Shown piece after piece: positions 11,001 to 19,965 of a stretch of DNA of 64,000 nt. Made by a program: the position numbers and the translations under genes. Source of the stretch: Malassezia japonica (lineage: Eukaryota > Basidiomycota > Malasseziomycetes > Malasseziales > Malasseziaceae). Below the pieces are notes generated by a model. The model had not been told where the DNA came from. It made no database searches and saw only the letters and a program-made list of their open reading frames with translations. Location: contig NC_083372.1 in assembly GCF_029542785.1 (NCBI RefSeq), positions 682,001 to 746,000 of the forward strand, in the 5' to 3' direction. The stretch's first letter is position 1. Each line of letters starts with the position of its first letter.

Positions 11001-12842
11001 TTGGCACGCGAGGTTACGTGCGCCGAGCGTCTTGCCGCCCAGCGCGGCGCCGGGCAGGGCAAAGTCGGTGAGCGTCGCAAGGACACGGTCGCGCTCCTTC
11101 TCGAGGCCCAAGGCGCCGGTCGCCTCGGCGAGGTGGACGACGGCAAGCAGCGTCTGATCGAATAGGTAGTCCGGCCCTTGCACGGTAAGGAAGAACGACA
11201 AGGCGTCGTTCGCGGGGCGTGCATAGACCTGGAGCATGGCGACGGCACTTGCCAGCTCGTCCTTTGCCTCCATCGCAGGCGGCGCCGTCGTGGCGTTTGC
11301 GTATACTTCTGCGTAGCGGCGCAGGACAAAGAGTGCGAGCGACTGCGCGAGGAGGACATGCGACCAGAGCACGAGCAATGCGAGGTACGCATGCGGGAGG
11401 GGCGGCGTGCCGGCCTGCGGCGCCTCCGTCTTGTCGAGCTGGTCGAGGAGTTGGATCGGCGGTGCGCTTGTCGGCGTAAACGGCTCAGGGCGCGAGCTCA
11501 GCAGACCCTCTGCGGCGTTGCGCACGTTGGCCACGGCAGCGCTGGCTGCGTCGTACAGACTGTAGCTCTTGTCGAGCGACGGCGTGGTCGGCGTTTCTGG
11601 GACCTGCTGCCGTGCTGCTGCGAGTGCCGTGTCGAGGACGAGCTGCGAGCTGACCTCGCGCATCGCGGCGAGCAATGCGCCGACGACGTCGGCAAACAGC
11701 GGCGCCGGTGGCGCATTCTGTGGCCCTGCCTCGCCTGCGTCGTACCAGTGCCAGAGGCGGCGCATAAAATAGCCGTCCGCGCACAAGCTGCGCACCACCT
11801 CGAGCGCCAGGACACGGTGCCAGACCGGGGTGCCCCGCTCGCCCTGCGTCGTCTTGAGGACCATGCGAAGGAGGATCTCAATTTCCAGCACGAGCTCCTC
11901 GCTAAACTGGCGCAGTAGCAAAAGGATGAGGCGCATGACGCGCACCACTACCGGGAAGGACGACATCTCGCTGAGCGCCTTGAGCAGCAAAGGGCACGTC
12001 GCGCTGCGCAGAATGTACAGCAGCTCGGGGTGCCGCGTCGTGCTCGATGCGGCAAACAAGCGTGCGTGGTTCGTCAAGACACTCTCGAGCAGCTCCAGCA
12101 CAAACGGCTTCGAGAGTGTTGTTAGCGGTAAGAACGAGGCCGCTTCGCCGTTCGCGAGCGCGCACAGATCGCTCAACACAAAGTAGGCATCGGCAGAGTA
12201 GGGAAACAGTGTCACGGGCCCATCGGGCGTCTGCGCGGTGTGCACCGGGAGCGGCGCGGCAGCCGCGGCGTCCTCGCCGCCGTCCTTGATCTCGTCAAAA
12301 ACGCGGTCCTCGTCGTGGACCTTGTCAAAGACGGTCATGATATTCTGCCGGAGCGTCGCGGCCGCCGTCGAGCTCACGACCGTCACGCGCGAATTCTCGT
12401 ACAAGGAAAAGCACAGCATGAGCGTGCTCGACAGTTGCTTGGACGTGATGCAGGGATAGGCGGTCAGCAGCGCAGACACCGCCTGCAGGATCTTGAGTTG
12501 GACATCAACATCCGTGCGACCGACCGAGCCGAGGAGCTGGTGCAGCATGTCGATGAGCGTCGGCAGCGAGTCGTCAGGCAAGAGGTGCAGCACCACACTG
12601 CGCTGCAGCAGTGCAAGCGCAATTAGCACAACCTTGGGCGCACGCGTCTTGCACGCCAACACGATCGGCTGCACCAACGCGTGGTTCGTCCCCCGCTCGC
12701 GCTGCAGCGACGTCAGTACGCGGTCCACATCCTCCCCGTTCAGCCGCTGGAGCAGGCTATCCGCGGCGCTGCGTGCCTCGGGGTACTTGCGCCGCGTCTC
12801 TGCGACAAGCGCCTGCAGCTCCGACACGATCCGCTGCGGCAT
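8052..12842 (-). CDS. MON2: Mon2, large HEAT-repeat Golgi/endosome trafficking scaffold
   Basis: A single 1596-residue exon, close to the size of known Mon2 proteins. The N-terminus (LQALVAETRRKYPEARSAAD, then LACKTRAPKVVLIALALLQR) matches the DCB region that Mon2 shares with large Arf-GEFs but there is no Sec7 domain. The rest is alpha-helical and HEAT-like, with the conserved VRVMRLILLLLRQFSEELVLEIEILLR stretch split across helices and VRNGAIANLFQVLVQY further on. Mon2 works with Dop1 and a flippase on Golgi and endosomes. The start ATG at 12842 faces the coiled-coil gene starting at 12892, so the two share a 49-bp divergent promoter. Confidence 0.9.
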   Translation of the reverse strand: MPQRIVSELQALVAETRRKYPEARSAADSLLQRLNGEDVDRVLTSLQRERGTNHALVQPIVLACKTRAPKVVLIALALLQRSVVLHLLPDDSLPTLIDMLHQLLGSVGRTDVDVQLKILQAVSALLTAYPCITSKQLSSTLMLCFSLYENSRVTVVSSTAAATLRQNIMTVFDKVHDEDRVFDEIKDGGEDAAAAAPLPVHTAQTPDGPVTLFPYSADAYFVLSDLCALANGEAASFLPLTTLSKPFVLELLESVLTNHARLFAASSTTRHPELLYILRSATCPLLLKALSEMSSFPVVVRVMRLILLLLRQFSEELVLEIEILLRMVLKTTQGERGTPVWHRVLALEVVRSLCADGYFMRRLWHWYDAGEAGPQNAPPAPLFADVVGALLAAMREVSSQLVLDTALAAARQQVPETPTTPSLDKSYSLYDAASAAVANVRNAAEGLLSSRPEPFTPTSAPPIQLLDQLDKTEAPQAGTPPLPHAYLALLVLWSHVLLAQSLALFVLRRYAEVYANATTAPPAMEAKDELASAVAMLQVYARPANDALSFFLTVQGPDYLFDQTLLAVVHLAEATGALGLEKERDRVLATLTDFALPGAALGGKTLGARNLACQIALSHTAIALAGSLGGRWRSVLQAVAQALALAPGSGQQSVPTTGAAPALPTPPGAFSAEVLGYPLHYLAPEGLEGPALRATLSQVLQHAMWLSDEDFVQFVAVLASLGADHARDAQDGTALVILAELEQVGLSNTPRIAAQLPDGAWRASADALFAILEDTHLAAALRTRAASVLDGIAYSVLRAVPSSAHGRQRTILAAVDRQARADGRTAPVDVAIRKAAIDLLQRMLEKNAHRLQAGWDVVFGMCRASAESASAIKEGGTSPVPLIKAAFACVQLICSDYLAPLSNAELELCIAALPSFCVQSDDTNLALAANGVLWDITADVHRRQTQSSDESMSALWLFVLHRMRDTADVPRADVRNGAIANLFQVLVQYNSSLYAKDWERVFFEILFPLYDAMHKDPEWDESQTLVLQGTARILQTILPALSQDAAFPKIWAMFVERVEQTYAGASSKVAQTALDALLAVLRTPVTTPALRKAWRDAWEAWVRIGAAQRSDTSLTNLVSIVALLEPLYATLEANLSQDTLQSLLRTLERCVTHGIAHSDATSTKQLYALVSGVRKALERLPSRDNVPALRLESLAAYVRCALEAAAQPSLPGPVARVRVQLAEDLLMHWQATYQAEPADIALYDVPVLTMLHVLRDPLQHDDQRAPSLASLAREILYSIAHQGTSVVARYSSKQAPLYYERLFACFEDVLQASVPAGARPARDAYEAQAFSLLVALERDVLPAAGADPAAHTALGRFLPQAVRATHLYERGVRSAPDHGSLLPITASSKERFVYWTYDLLFALCRADGAAPVGRRLLSVLVLPALLSHCSDVLRAYVADGAVRGGIPMPRVRMEEVNYVLHQLSTLELAPGTLDIAQRTRDPGTAYAALQTYTAPPKPWSLPDAVRHAQIAHLYFLHTELDAAAAMHVSPSALPQQATIGSSLAPLSPTLFPHGTKELVARATRTPPGRTTPMALAQKTQQQRSAWLAQVSTDHVE

Positions 12843-12891
12843 CGCGAATGGAGGCGGAGCGCATGGGCCTTTTGGGATTTACGCTCCCTCC

Positions 12892-14586
12892 ATGCCCTGC
12901 GACGAGGGACTGGTGCGGCGGCTGCTCGGCCCTACGGCGCAGGCCAGTGCACTGCCCGAGGTGCTGCGTGCGTACGAAAAAGAGGTAGGCGTGCCCATGA
13001 TCCCCCCCGCGCTTGCTCCGCAGATCGAGCAGTTCTCGAAAGAGAATGCGGCGCTGGAAATTGGGTGCGATACGTTTCTCGACCTGGTCAAGTCGCTCGA
13101 CACACACGAGTCCGACTCAGACGTTGAGAATGTGCTGGACAACAGCCTTGTACAGGACCTCAGCTCGCCGGACACGACGTGGGAGTTCGAGGTGCCCGAG
13201 ACGCCTGTGAAGCACTCTAGCCCTTTTGCGCTACGCACGGCAGGCGTAACGCGCAGCGCCTTGTCGGAGCGCGACGTGCGCGCGGCCGGCGGTGACGAGC
13301 GGCGGTCAGCGCTGATTCGCAAGCTGGCGCACGTCAACGATGCCCTGGAGCGCCTCCAGGCGGAGCACGACGAGGTCGTGACACAGAAGGAGAGGCAGGA
13401 CCATGTCGTGCACACGCTCGAGCGCCAGTGTGCGTCGCTTCAGCGCGATCTGCGCGAGGCACAGGCCCAGGAGCAGATACACAATGCCAAGGCCACCGAA
13501 CTCGAGCAGCACGCCAAGCATCTCCGGGAGAAGCACCATGCCGAGACGAAAAAGGCACGGCGTGCGCAGGCGGACCTCGAGCGGAATGTCGCGCTGGCCT
13601 CGGCACTCGAAGGCGAGGCCAAGGCGCACGAGGACGAGGTTGTGCGTCTGCAGAAGCAGTGTGCGTCGTACGTGGCCAATACAAATGCTCTGCAAGAGAC
13701 CTGCGAAGCGCAGCGTGCTGCGATTGCGGGCCTCGAAGAGGCCGTCGATACGCTCGAGCAGGCACACGTCGCTGCTGAGCGGCTGCGTGTAGAGTACGAC
13801 ACGTTCCAGGCGATGCACGCGGAGCTCGAGAACGAGCTTGCGTCACTCAAGACGGGTCGATGCGAGTCGCCCATGGTGCTTGCGATGGAGCTTGCCAGTA
13901 TCGGCAGGCGGGCGCGGGCGCAGAGTGCGCCTCCCCTGCCGAAAGGCTGGGAACGTGGACCTGGCGAAGTGACGCTGGGCGACAGCGGAGCAGAGGCGCC
14001 TAGCGAGCTGGCCGACGACCACGAGCCCGAGGCGGGCGCCGCCCAGGCCAATGAGCACACCGATACCGTGCTCGAGCACGCCGACAAGGTCAACGAGCAG
14101 GCCGACATTGTGCACGAGCAGGTCGACAAGGTGCATGATCAGCTCCACAAGGCCAGCGATCAGGTCCAGAAAGCCAGCGATCACGCCAAGGCGAGCGACC
14201 ATGCGCTGGAAATTGCGCCCAGCAACGAACCCCATGATGCCCCTACCCCTAATGCGCACAATTCTGTGCTTTCCCTTACGTCGCAAGCGCCGCTTTTTTC
14301 TGCACCCCCCTCGGTGCCCTATTCTGCGCAGCACGAAAGCTTGCCTGCTTTCGGCGCGCGGTCCAAGTGGCCGTCTCCTCTCCCGGCGCATTCGTTTTCG
14401 TATGGCGTCTTTCTTGTTGTCGGCATCTGGCTGGGCATGTGGATGTACTCCCTCGCCCTGCGCCGCGCCTCGCCCCTGCATGCCTGCTGGGCCGAGGCGA
14501 ATCTGCTGCACGACCCCCTTGCCTTGCCGGGCACCCCGGGCGGCGAAGCGTCGCTCTGGTTTGATCTGTATCGTAGTGCGTTGTAA
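12892..14586 (+). CDS. Unrecognised coiled-coil protein with a C-terminal membrane anchor
   Basis: A 564-residue single exon beginning MPCDEGLVRRLLGPTAQA. I do not recognise the family. The N-terminus is acidic with a segment ending SSPDTTWEFEVPETP. Residues about 140-330 form a long coiled coil (many ERLQAEHDEV / LERQCASLQRDL-like heptads). A second region (about 388-443) is built of eight near-exact seven-residue repeats. Close to the C-terminus is one membrane span (FLVVGIWLGMWMYSL) followed by about 45 residues. This is the layout of a tethering protein or a tail-anchored organelle protein, which is inference only. It is convergent with PRO3, the stops being 5 bp apart. Confidence 0.8.
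   Translation: MPCDEGLVRRLLGPTAQASALPEVLRAYEKEVGVPMIPPALAPQIEQFSKENAALEIGCDTFLDLVKSLDTHESDSDVENVLDNSLVQDLSSPDTTWEFEVPETPVKHSSPFALRTAGVTRSALSERDVRAAGGDERRSALIRKLAHVNDALERLQAEHDEVVTQKERQDHVVHTLERQCASLQRDLREAQAQEQIHNAKATELEQHAKHLREKHHAETKKARRAQADLERNVALASALEGEAKAHEDEVVRLQKQCASYVANTNALQETCEAQRAAIAGLEEAVDTLEQAHVAAERLRVEYDTFQAMHAELENELASLKTGRCESPMVLAMELASIGRRARAQSAPPLPKGWERGPGEVTLGDSGAEAPSELADDHEPEAGAAQANEHTDTVLEHADKVNEQADIVHEQVDKVHDQLHKASDQVQKASDHAKASDHALEIAPSNEPHDAPTPNAHNSVLSLTSQAPLFSAPPSVPYSAQHESLPAFGARSKWPSPLPAHSFSYGVFLVVGIWLGMWMYSLALRRASPLHACWAEANLLHDPLALPGTPGGEASLWFDLYRSAL
14053..14220 (+). repeat. 21-bp coding minisatellite, eight heptad repeats
   Basis: Eight consecutive 21-bp units inside the coiled-coil gene encode variants of [E/D]-[H/Q]-x-D-x-V-x, such as EHADKVN, EQADIVH, EQVDKVH, DQLHKAS and DQVQKAS. 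The unit length equals one coiled-coil heptad, so any gain or loss keeps both reading frame and helix register. Confidence 0.85.
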
Positions 14587-14591
14587 TTATA

Positions 14592-15500
14592 CTATTTGTC
14601 TTTGCCGAGACCTGCAGCGTGCTCCGCAGCCGTCTGGATCGAGCGCGCGACCGTCGAGCGCAAGCGGCCGTCCTCCATCTGGAGCAGGCCGGCGATCGTG
14701 CATCCACCCGGCGTCGTGACCGAGTCCTTGATCGCGGCCGGGTGACGGCCCGTCTGCAGCACCATGCGCGCGGCGCCCTGGATCGTCTGCGCAGCGAGCT
14801 CGAGCGCCTCGGCGCGGGGCAGGCCCATCATCACACCGCCGTCGGTCATCGCCTCGAGGAAGAGCGTCGTAAAGGCAGGGCCCGAGCCGGCGAGCGCGGT
14901 GCACGCGTCAAAGTGCTTCTCGTCCATGAAGCTGCAGCGGCCCACCGCCGAAAAGATGGTGTTCAGCAGCGCACGGTCGCTCGGCGGCGAGTTCTTGGGC
15001 AGGCGCGAAACCACCGTCATACCCTCGCGGATCTTGCTCGGGGTGTTGGGCATCGCACGGACGACGCGCGCGGTCGGCGCCATCTTTTCGATCTGCGCAA
15101 TGGTAACGCCGGCCGCGATACTGATGAGGAGTTTGTCCTTGAGCGCCTCCTGCATGCCCTCCTCCTTGAGGATCACGGGGAGCATCTGGGGCTTGCAGCC
15201 GAGAAGGACGATGTCGGCACGCTGCACGGCCTCGACGTTCGATCCCTGCAGAACCTCGACGTCGTAGTTCGCCTCTTCGAACGTCTTCTTGAGGCGGCGC
15301 TGCGACTCGATGCGGTTGACCGTCGCGATGTACTTCTCCGGGAGAGGCACAATGTCCTCCTCGGTCAGCTCATCGTTCGTGGGCTTCTTGACCTCTACGT
15401 CGCCGTCCTTCTGGCTAGCGCGACAGTCAAGCACGCCGGAGAGAATGGCAGTACCCATGGTACCGCAGCCGAGCACGGCCATCGTCGATTGACCGCTCAT
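14592..15500 (-). CDS. PRO3: Pyrroline-5-carboxylate reductase
   Basis: This enzyme catalyses the last step of proline synthesis, reducing pyrroline-5-carboxylate with NAD(P)H. A single exon of 302 residues starts at MSGQSTMAVLGCGTMG, which contains the Rossmann GxGxMG nucleotide-binding motif. Later motifs are VLLGCKPQ, RAMPNTPS, ALAGSGPAF and the signature DSVTTPGGCTIAGL. A charged insertion follows the first helix (about residues 28-60), as in other fungal enzymes. I chose the ATG at 15500, 11 codons inside the longest frame, because the Rossmann fold starts only a few residues later. It is divergent from RPT3. Confidence 0.95.
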   Translation of the reverse strand: MSGQSTMAVLGCGTMGTAILSGVLDCRASQKDGDVEVKKPTNDELTEEDIVPLPEKYIATVNRIESQRRLKKTFEEANYDVEVLQGSNVEAVQRADIVLLGCKPQMLPVILKEEGMQEALKDKLLISIAAGVTIAQIEKMAPTARVVRAMPNTPSKIREGMTVVSRLPKNSPPSDRALLNTIFSAVGRCSFMDEKHFDACTALAGSGPAFTTLFLEAMTDGGVMMGLPRAEALELAAQTIQGAARMVLQTGRHPAAIKDSVTTPGGCTIAGLLQMEDGRLRSTVARSIQTAAEHAAGLGKDK

Positions 15501-15967
15501 GGTGGACGGGGAGTGGGGAAACACACAGGCCAACTTTATGACTCAGCAAGAAGATGCGGGTGGTTGCGGGGCGTTTTCAGGGCGCTCGGCGCTCGGCGAA
15601 GGATGAGCACGCGGGACGAGGGCGGCCAAGACGGCCTCGTGCACGACCTATGACGCGGCTGTATCTCGAATGGTTCTAATCCAGGCTATGCTGCTACAGG
15701 AATATGCCCTCCGGCGTACACGTACGCGACCCGCCAGGCCACGCGGCCCTTTAGGTAGTAGGAGGCAAGATTCTCGCGTCTTTCCGTAGCCCACACCAGC
15801 CATCGTCCAGCTGTAGGGAAAGTATAGACGCTTGTTCCTGACTCTGAATCCGGACCTTTATCTCTTCAGCTCGTTTTCCTATCCGCTACGGTGGTGGAGC
15901 GCAACCGATCACTCGTAGGAAATCCACCTCCATTCCCCCCGCCACGCGTCGTCCTTCCACCAGTGCG
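15501..15967. promoter_or_regulatory. Divergent promoter region between PRO3 and RPT3
   Basis: This 467-bp gap separates two divergently transcribed start codons and must carry both promoters. I see no supported gene, repeat or classical TATA box in it; there is a short pyrimidine-rich stretch around 15855-15885 just before RPT3. Confidence 0.6.
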
Positions 15968-17235
15968 ATGGAGGAGATTGGTATCCTGCCCGCGGACGCG
16001 CACGCCTCGACGTCGCAAGTGCCGAGTGGCCAGACTGGTGGCCAGCCTGCTGTGCGCTCCGGCCGCGATGCCTACCTATACTTTAAGAAGCTGCAGCAGC
16101 AGCTCGAGTTCCTGAATACGATGGAAGACTATGTGGTGCGTCGCCTTGCCTAACCCAGAAAGATGAGCAGCGCAACCTGAAGCGCGAGCTTGTGCGCGCG
16201 CAAGAGGAAGTCAAGCGTATCCAGTCCGTCCCTCTTGTCATCGGACAGTTCCTGGAGCCGATCGACCAGATGACGGGCATTGTCGGCTCGACGACCGGGT
16301 CAAACTATGTGGTGCGCATCCTTTCTACGATCGACCGTGAGCTGCTGCGTGCCGGCAGCAGTGTTGCGCTGCACCGCCACTCGAACTCGCTCGTGGAAGT
16401 CCTCCCCCCCGAGGCCGACTCGAGCATTGTGATGATGGGCCAGAACGAGCGGCCGACCGAGACCTACCAGGACATTGGTGGTCTGGACGTGCAAAAGCAA
16501 GAGATCCGCGAGGCGGTCGAGCTCCCCCTTGTGCAGTTCGACCTGTACCGCCAGATCGGTATTGACCCCCCCCGTGGCGTGCTGCTCTATGGCCCCCCCG
16601 GTACCGGTAAGACGATGCTGGTCAAGGCGGTGGCGAACGCCACCACCGCCTCCTTCATCCGTGTCGTCGGCTCCGAGTTTGTGCAGAAATACCTCGGTGA
16701 AGGCCCTCGCATGGTGCGCGACGTGTTCCGTCTGGCGCGCGAGAATGCGCCGTCGATCATCTTTATTGACGAGATCGACGCGATTGCCACGAAGCGTTTC
16801 GACGCGCAGACTGGCGCGGACCGTGAAGTGCAGCGTATTCTCCTCGAGCTGCTTACGCAAATGGACGGTTTCGACCAAGGCAGCAACGTCAAGGTGATCA
16901 TGGCGACGAACCGTGCCGACACGCTCGACCCTGCGCTGCTGCGTCCCGGCCGTCTGGACCGCAAGATCGAGTTCCCCCTGCCGAGCCGCCGCGAGAAGCG
17001 TCTCATCTTCCAGACGATCTGCAGCCGGATGAACTTGAGCCCCGACGTGGACTTGGAAGACTACGTGAACCGCCCCGACAAGCTCTCCAGCGCCGAGATC
17101 GCGGCGGTTTGCCAGGCGGCTGGATTGCAGGCGGTGCGCAAGAACCGCTACGTGGTGCTGCCCGCCGACTTTGACGAGGCGTGCAAGCAGCTCGCCAAAA
17201 AGTCGGACGACGGCCGTATGGAGTTCTACCAGTAG
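15968..17235 (+). CDS. RPT3: 26S proteasome regulatory ATPase subunit Rpt3
   Basis: One of the six AAA+ ATPases of the proteasome base, which unfold and translocate ubiquitinated substrates. Exons 15968-16135 and 16159-17235 (23-nt intron) give 414 residues. An N-terminal coiled coil ([17 protein letters not shown]) leads to the OB domain ([20 protein letters not shown]), then Walker A GPPGTGKT, Walker [11 protein letters not shown], the second region of homology [16 protein letters not shown] and the C-terminal FYQ, an HbYX-type tail that docks into the alpha ring. The [20 protein letters not shown] segment and the FYQ tail favour Rpt3 among the six paralogues. The ATG at 15968 gives the expected length. 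Confidence 0.94.
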
Positions 17236-17264
17236 ACCACGCATGGCACGGGCGCCTGCGTGCT

Positions 17265-17272
17265 TATATAAT
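17265..17272 (+). promoter_or_regulatory. Possible TATA element upstream of the SET9-like gene
   Basis: TATATAAT lies about 112 bp before the proposed ATG at 17384 in otherwise GC-rich sequence, just after the RPT3 stop. It could equally belong to the RPT3 3' end. Confidence 0.25.
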
Positions 17273-17383
17273 GTTCGACCTCCCCCGTGCGCGGCCCAAA
17301 CTACCGTCCGTGCCGAGCGAGGATGCGGGCGTCCGGACAGGCGTAAGCGAGGGTTGGATAGAACGAACGAGCTGCCGGCGTCC

Positions 17384-19890
17384 ATGATGGACGAGCTACC
17401 GGCAGACGATGATCTGCTCTCATGCATGCTGCTTGAGTACGTCGCCCCGCTGACCCAGTACGCTCGAGTTTGAGCCAGCGATCATGACCCATAAAATGAA
17501 CCCGATGCAGCGCGCGGCGCGTTTCGACCGCGATGCAATCTCACTGCTCGTACGTCAACATGTAATTTGGGAGCGTGACCTCCCTGCGGCGCTTGCCGCT
17601 TTTCTACGGTACGTCGCACATCTTATGCAGCATTCCCGTGGTGCGCAAGCATGCCCAGTCCAAATCACCCGCACAGATGCGCGTGTTTGAGTCGCATATC
17701 CAGCGCTACCTGCAGGCTTATCTTCCGGATGCGGGGTTCGAGTATGCAGTCACACATCGCTACCACACCGCACGCCTCCGCCGCCTCGAGGCGCTCGGCG
17801 GCATACACGATCGTGCGACCGGCGCAGCGGGTCTCGGCATCGGGCGCACGGATCTGTGTGTGCTGGCCATGCGCTCCTTTCAGCCCGACGATATCATCAC
17901 GCATTGCCGCGCGGCCCTCAAGGACCTCTCGCGCGAAGAGGATGAGACGCTGCGGGAAGAAGCGATCCACGCGCGCTCGGGCGACCTGCGCAACGGACAC
18001 ACACGGCCGCAGCGCGACTTTTCCATCATTCGGTCGTCGAGCAGGAAGCTGAGCCAGCTCTTGCTGGGACCCGCACGCTTCATTAATCACGACTGCCAGC
18101 CGAACGCCGAGTTCCGGCGCTCAGGCCACCAACTGACGATCCGCTGTATCCGCCCGATCCAGCGCAACGAGGAAATTACTACGTTTTACGGCGAAAACTA
18201 CTTTGAGCTGAACAACAAGGAATGCATGTGCGCGACGTGCGAACGCCTGGGACGGGGCTTCTTTTCCGCAGACAAGGAGCAGCCCGAACCGGCACCGACA
18301 GGGCAGGGCGGCGACGAACGCACGCTGCGCTCCTCGAGCTCGAGCGCCGCGCTCCCGGTGGCGCCCCCGCCGGTCGATATGATCAATTACGCGCTGGACC
18401 CCGATGCGACAGGGCCGGAATGCGAGTGCCTGACGTGCAAGACGGCATTCCGCGCGCCCGAGCGCTGGTGGACGCCGGACGAGTGCGTGCGCTGCGAGCG
18501 GCACTACAAACTGTACAAGTGCGACTGGCCCTCGCGGTCCCCGAAAGAGAACCCGGCAGAGTCGCACAGTAATGTACGCCCGCTCAAGCGCAGCGCACCG
18601 CAGAGCCAGCGGCCGCCGAAACGCCAGGCGCTCTCGCTCGACTCGCCTGCCGCGTCGGAAACCTCGTCGCCGGTCAAGCTTAGCCCCATGCGTTCGTTCG
18701 ACAGCGACGAGGAGCGGCCGGCATCGTCCGACACGCGGCATGGCCGCCGCAAGTTTGAGGTGCGCAGCGACGATAGCGACGAGGGCTTTGACGATAACCA
18801 CGTCACACTCGGGCCTAGGATCCTCGGGCACGACGCCAGTACCGACGTCCTCGCGTCGTACTGGGGCGCGCCGAGCGGCCAGCGGCGCGAGCGGCGCCCG
18901 GCCAACCTTGGCCTCGAGTCGCTCTCCGACCGCATCGCTTCGAGGCGCGTCAACGGGCACGAGCACGGCCACAGGCGCAAGGCGTCCGACATGTCGGTCA
19001 AGTCGGAGCGCGCAACACCCAGTTTCGAAAGCAAGAGCAAGAGCCGCACGCCGGCCCCGGCCCCGACCGAGGCTGTGATCAAGACGGAGCGCGCCACGCC
19101 TGTCCTCGAGAAAAAGGGGCCGGCGTCGCTGCCGCCGGATGCAGGCCGTGCGGTGTCGCTGCCGCCCGCGCCGAGCCAGCGCACGTCGAAGCACGCACGC
19201 AGCGCATCCGGCACGTACGGCCGCCCGCCCGAGCCAGCCAAGCGCGAGCAGCCTGCGTCGCCGGCGCGTGAGCGGCCTGCTTCGCGCCGCGAGCGGCCCG
19301 TGTCACCGCCAAAGCCGGCGATTGCGACCAAAGGGCCGGAACGGACCTCTGTCTCGAATCTCGCCCTGTTTTGGTCGGGCGGCGTCGAAGGGCGCACACG
19401 GCGGCGGGCGCGCGAGCAGCACAAACCCGAAGAGCGCCCGCTGCGTGGGCGTCCCTCGAGCGAGAGCCGCGAGAAGCGGGCCAAGGAGGAGGCAGCGAAC
19501 GCTCCCAAGGTCGACAAGGCCAAGGTCGAGAGGCCGCCGCCCGAGCCCGAGCGCCCCGAGCGGCAGGACAGGCCGGAGCACGACCGTCTCGACACCGAAA
19601 AGGCCGAGCGCGCGGTGCCCTCGCCGCCCTCGACCGTCTCGACACCGAACACGATCAAGTCCGAGTCGACCTCGCGTCCTACCTCGCCGCTCCCTTCCGA
19701 CGGCCCGCCACGGCAGCCTGCGCGGCGCAACCTGCGTTGGGGCAGCGGCAAGTCGAGCATCAGCCGTCCCCTGCCCGGCAACTCGGCCAGCACCGGCATT
19801 TCGCTCTTGTCTGCGCTGACAGGCCGTGCCTCGCCGACGACGCATGTGAACGGCACGCCGTCGCGTGCGCCCGACGAGCGCTCGCTGTAG
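17384..19890 (+). CDS. SET9: SET-domain histone lysine methyltransferase, Set9/Suv4-20 type
   Basis: Likely the histone H4 Lys20 methyltransferase of fungi. Exons 17384-17436, 17459-17608 and 17631-19890 (two 22-nt introns) give 820 residues. The N-terminal helices (DDLLSCMLLD, then THKMNPMQRAARFDRDAISLLV) and the block HIQRYLQAYLPDAGFEYAVT match the Set9 N-SET region. The SET core follows with GPARFINHDCQPNAEFR, ITTFYGENYFE and the post-SET CMCATCE. A second Cys-rich motif (CECLTCKTAF ... CVRCERHYKLYKC) sits at about residues 330-370. The last 400 residues are charged, Ser/Pro-rich and probably disordered. The stop is 75 bp from the convergent SPT6 stop. Confidence 0.85.
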
Positions 19891-19965
19891 ATATCCACGT
19901 CCTCGACGTATGTACACTATTCGGCGCTGCCGCACATAGTCGCACGACCGATTTATCCATGCGTT

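Noticed and set aside
17171..17473. Separate short gene between RPT3 and the SET gene
   Set aside because: The useful part of this frame is simply exon 1 of the Set9-like gene (17384-17436); the rest is intergenic.
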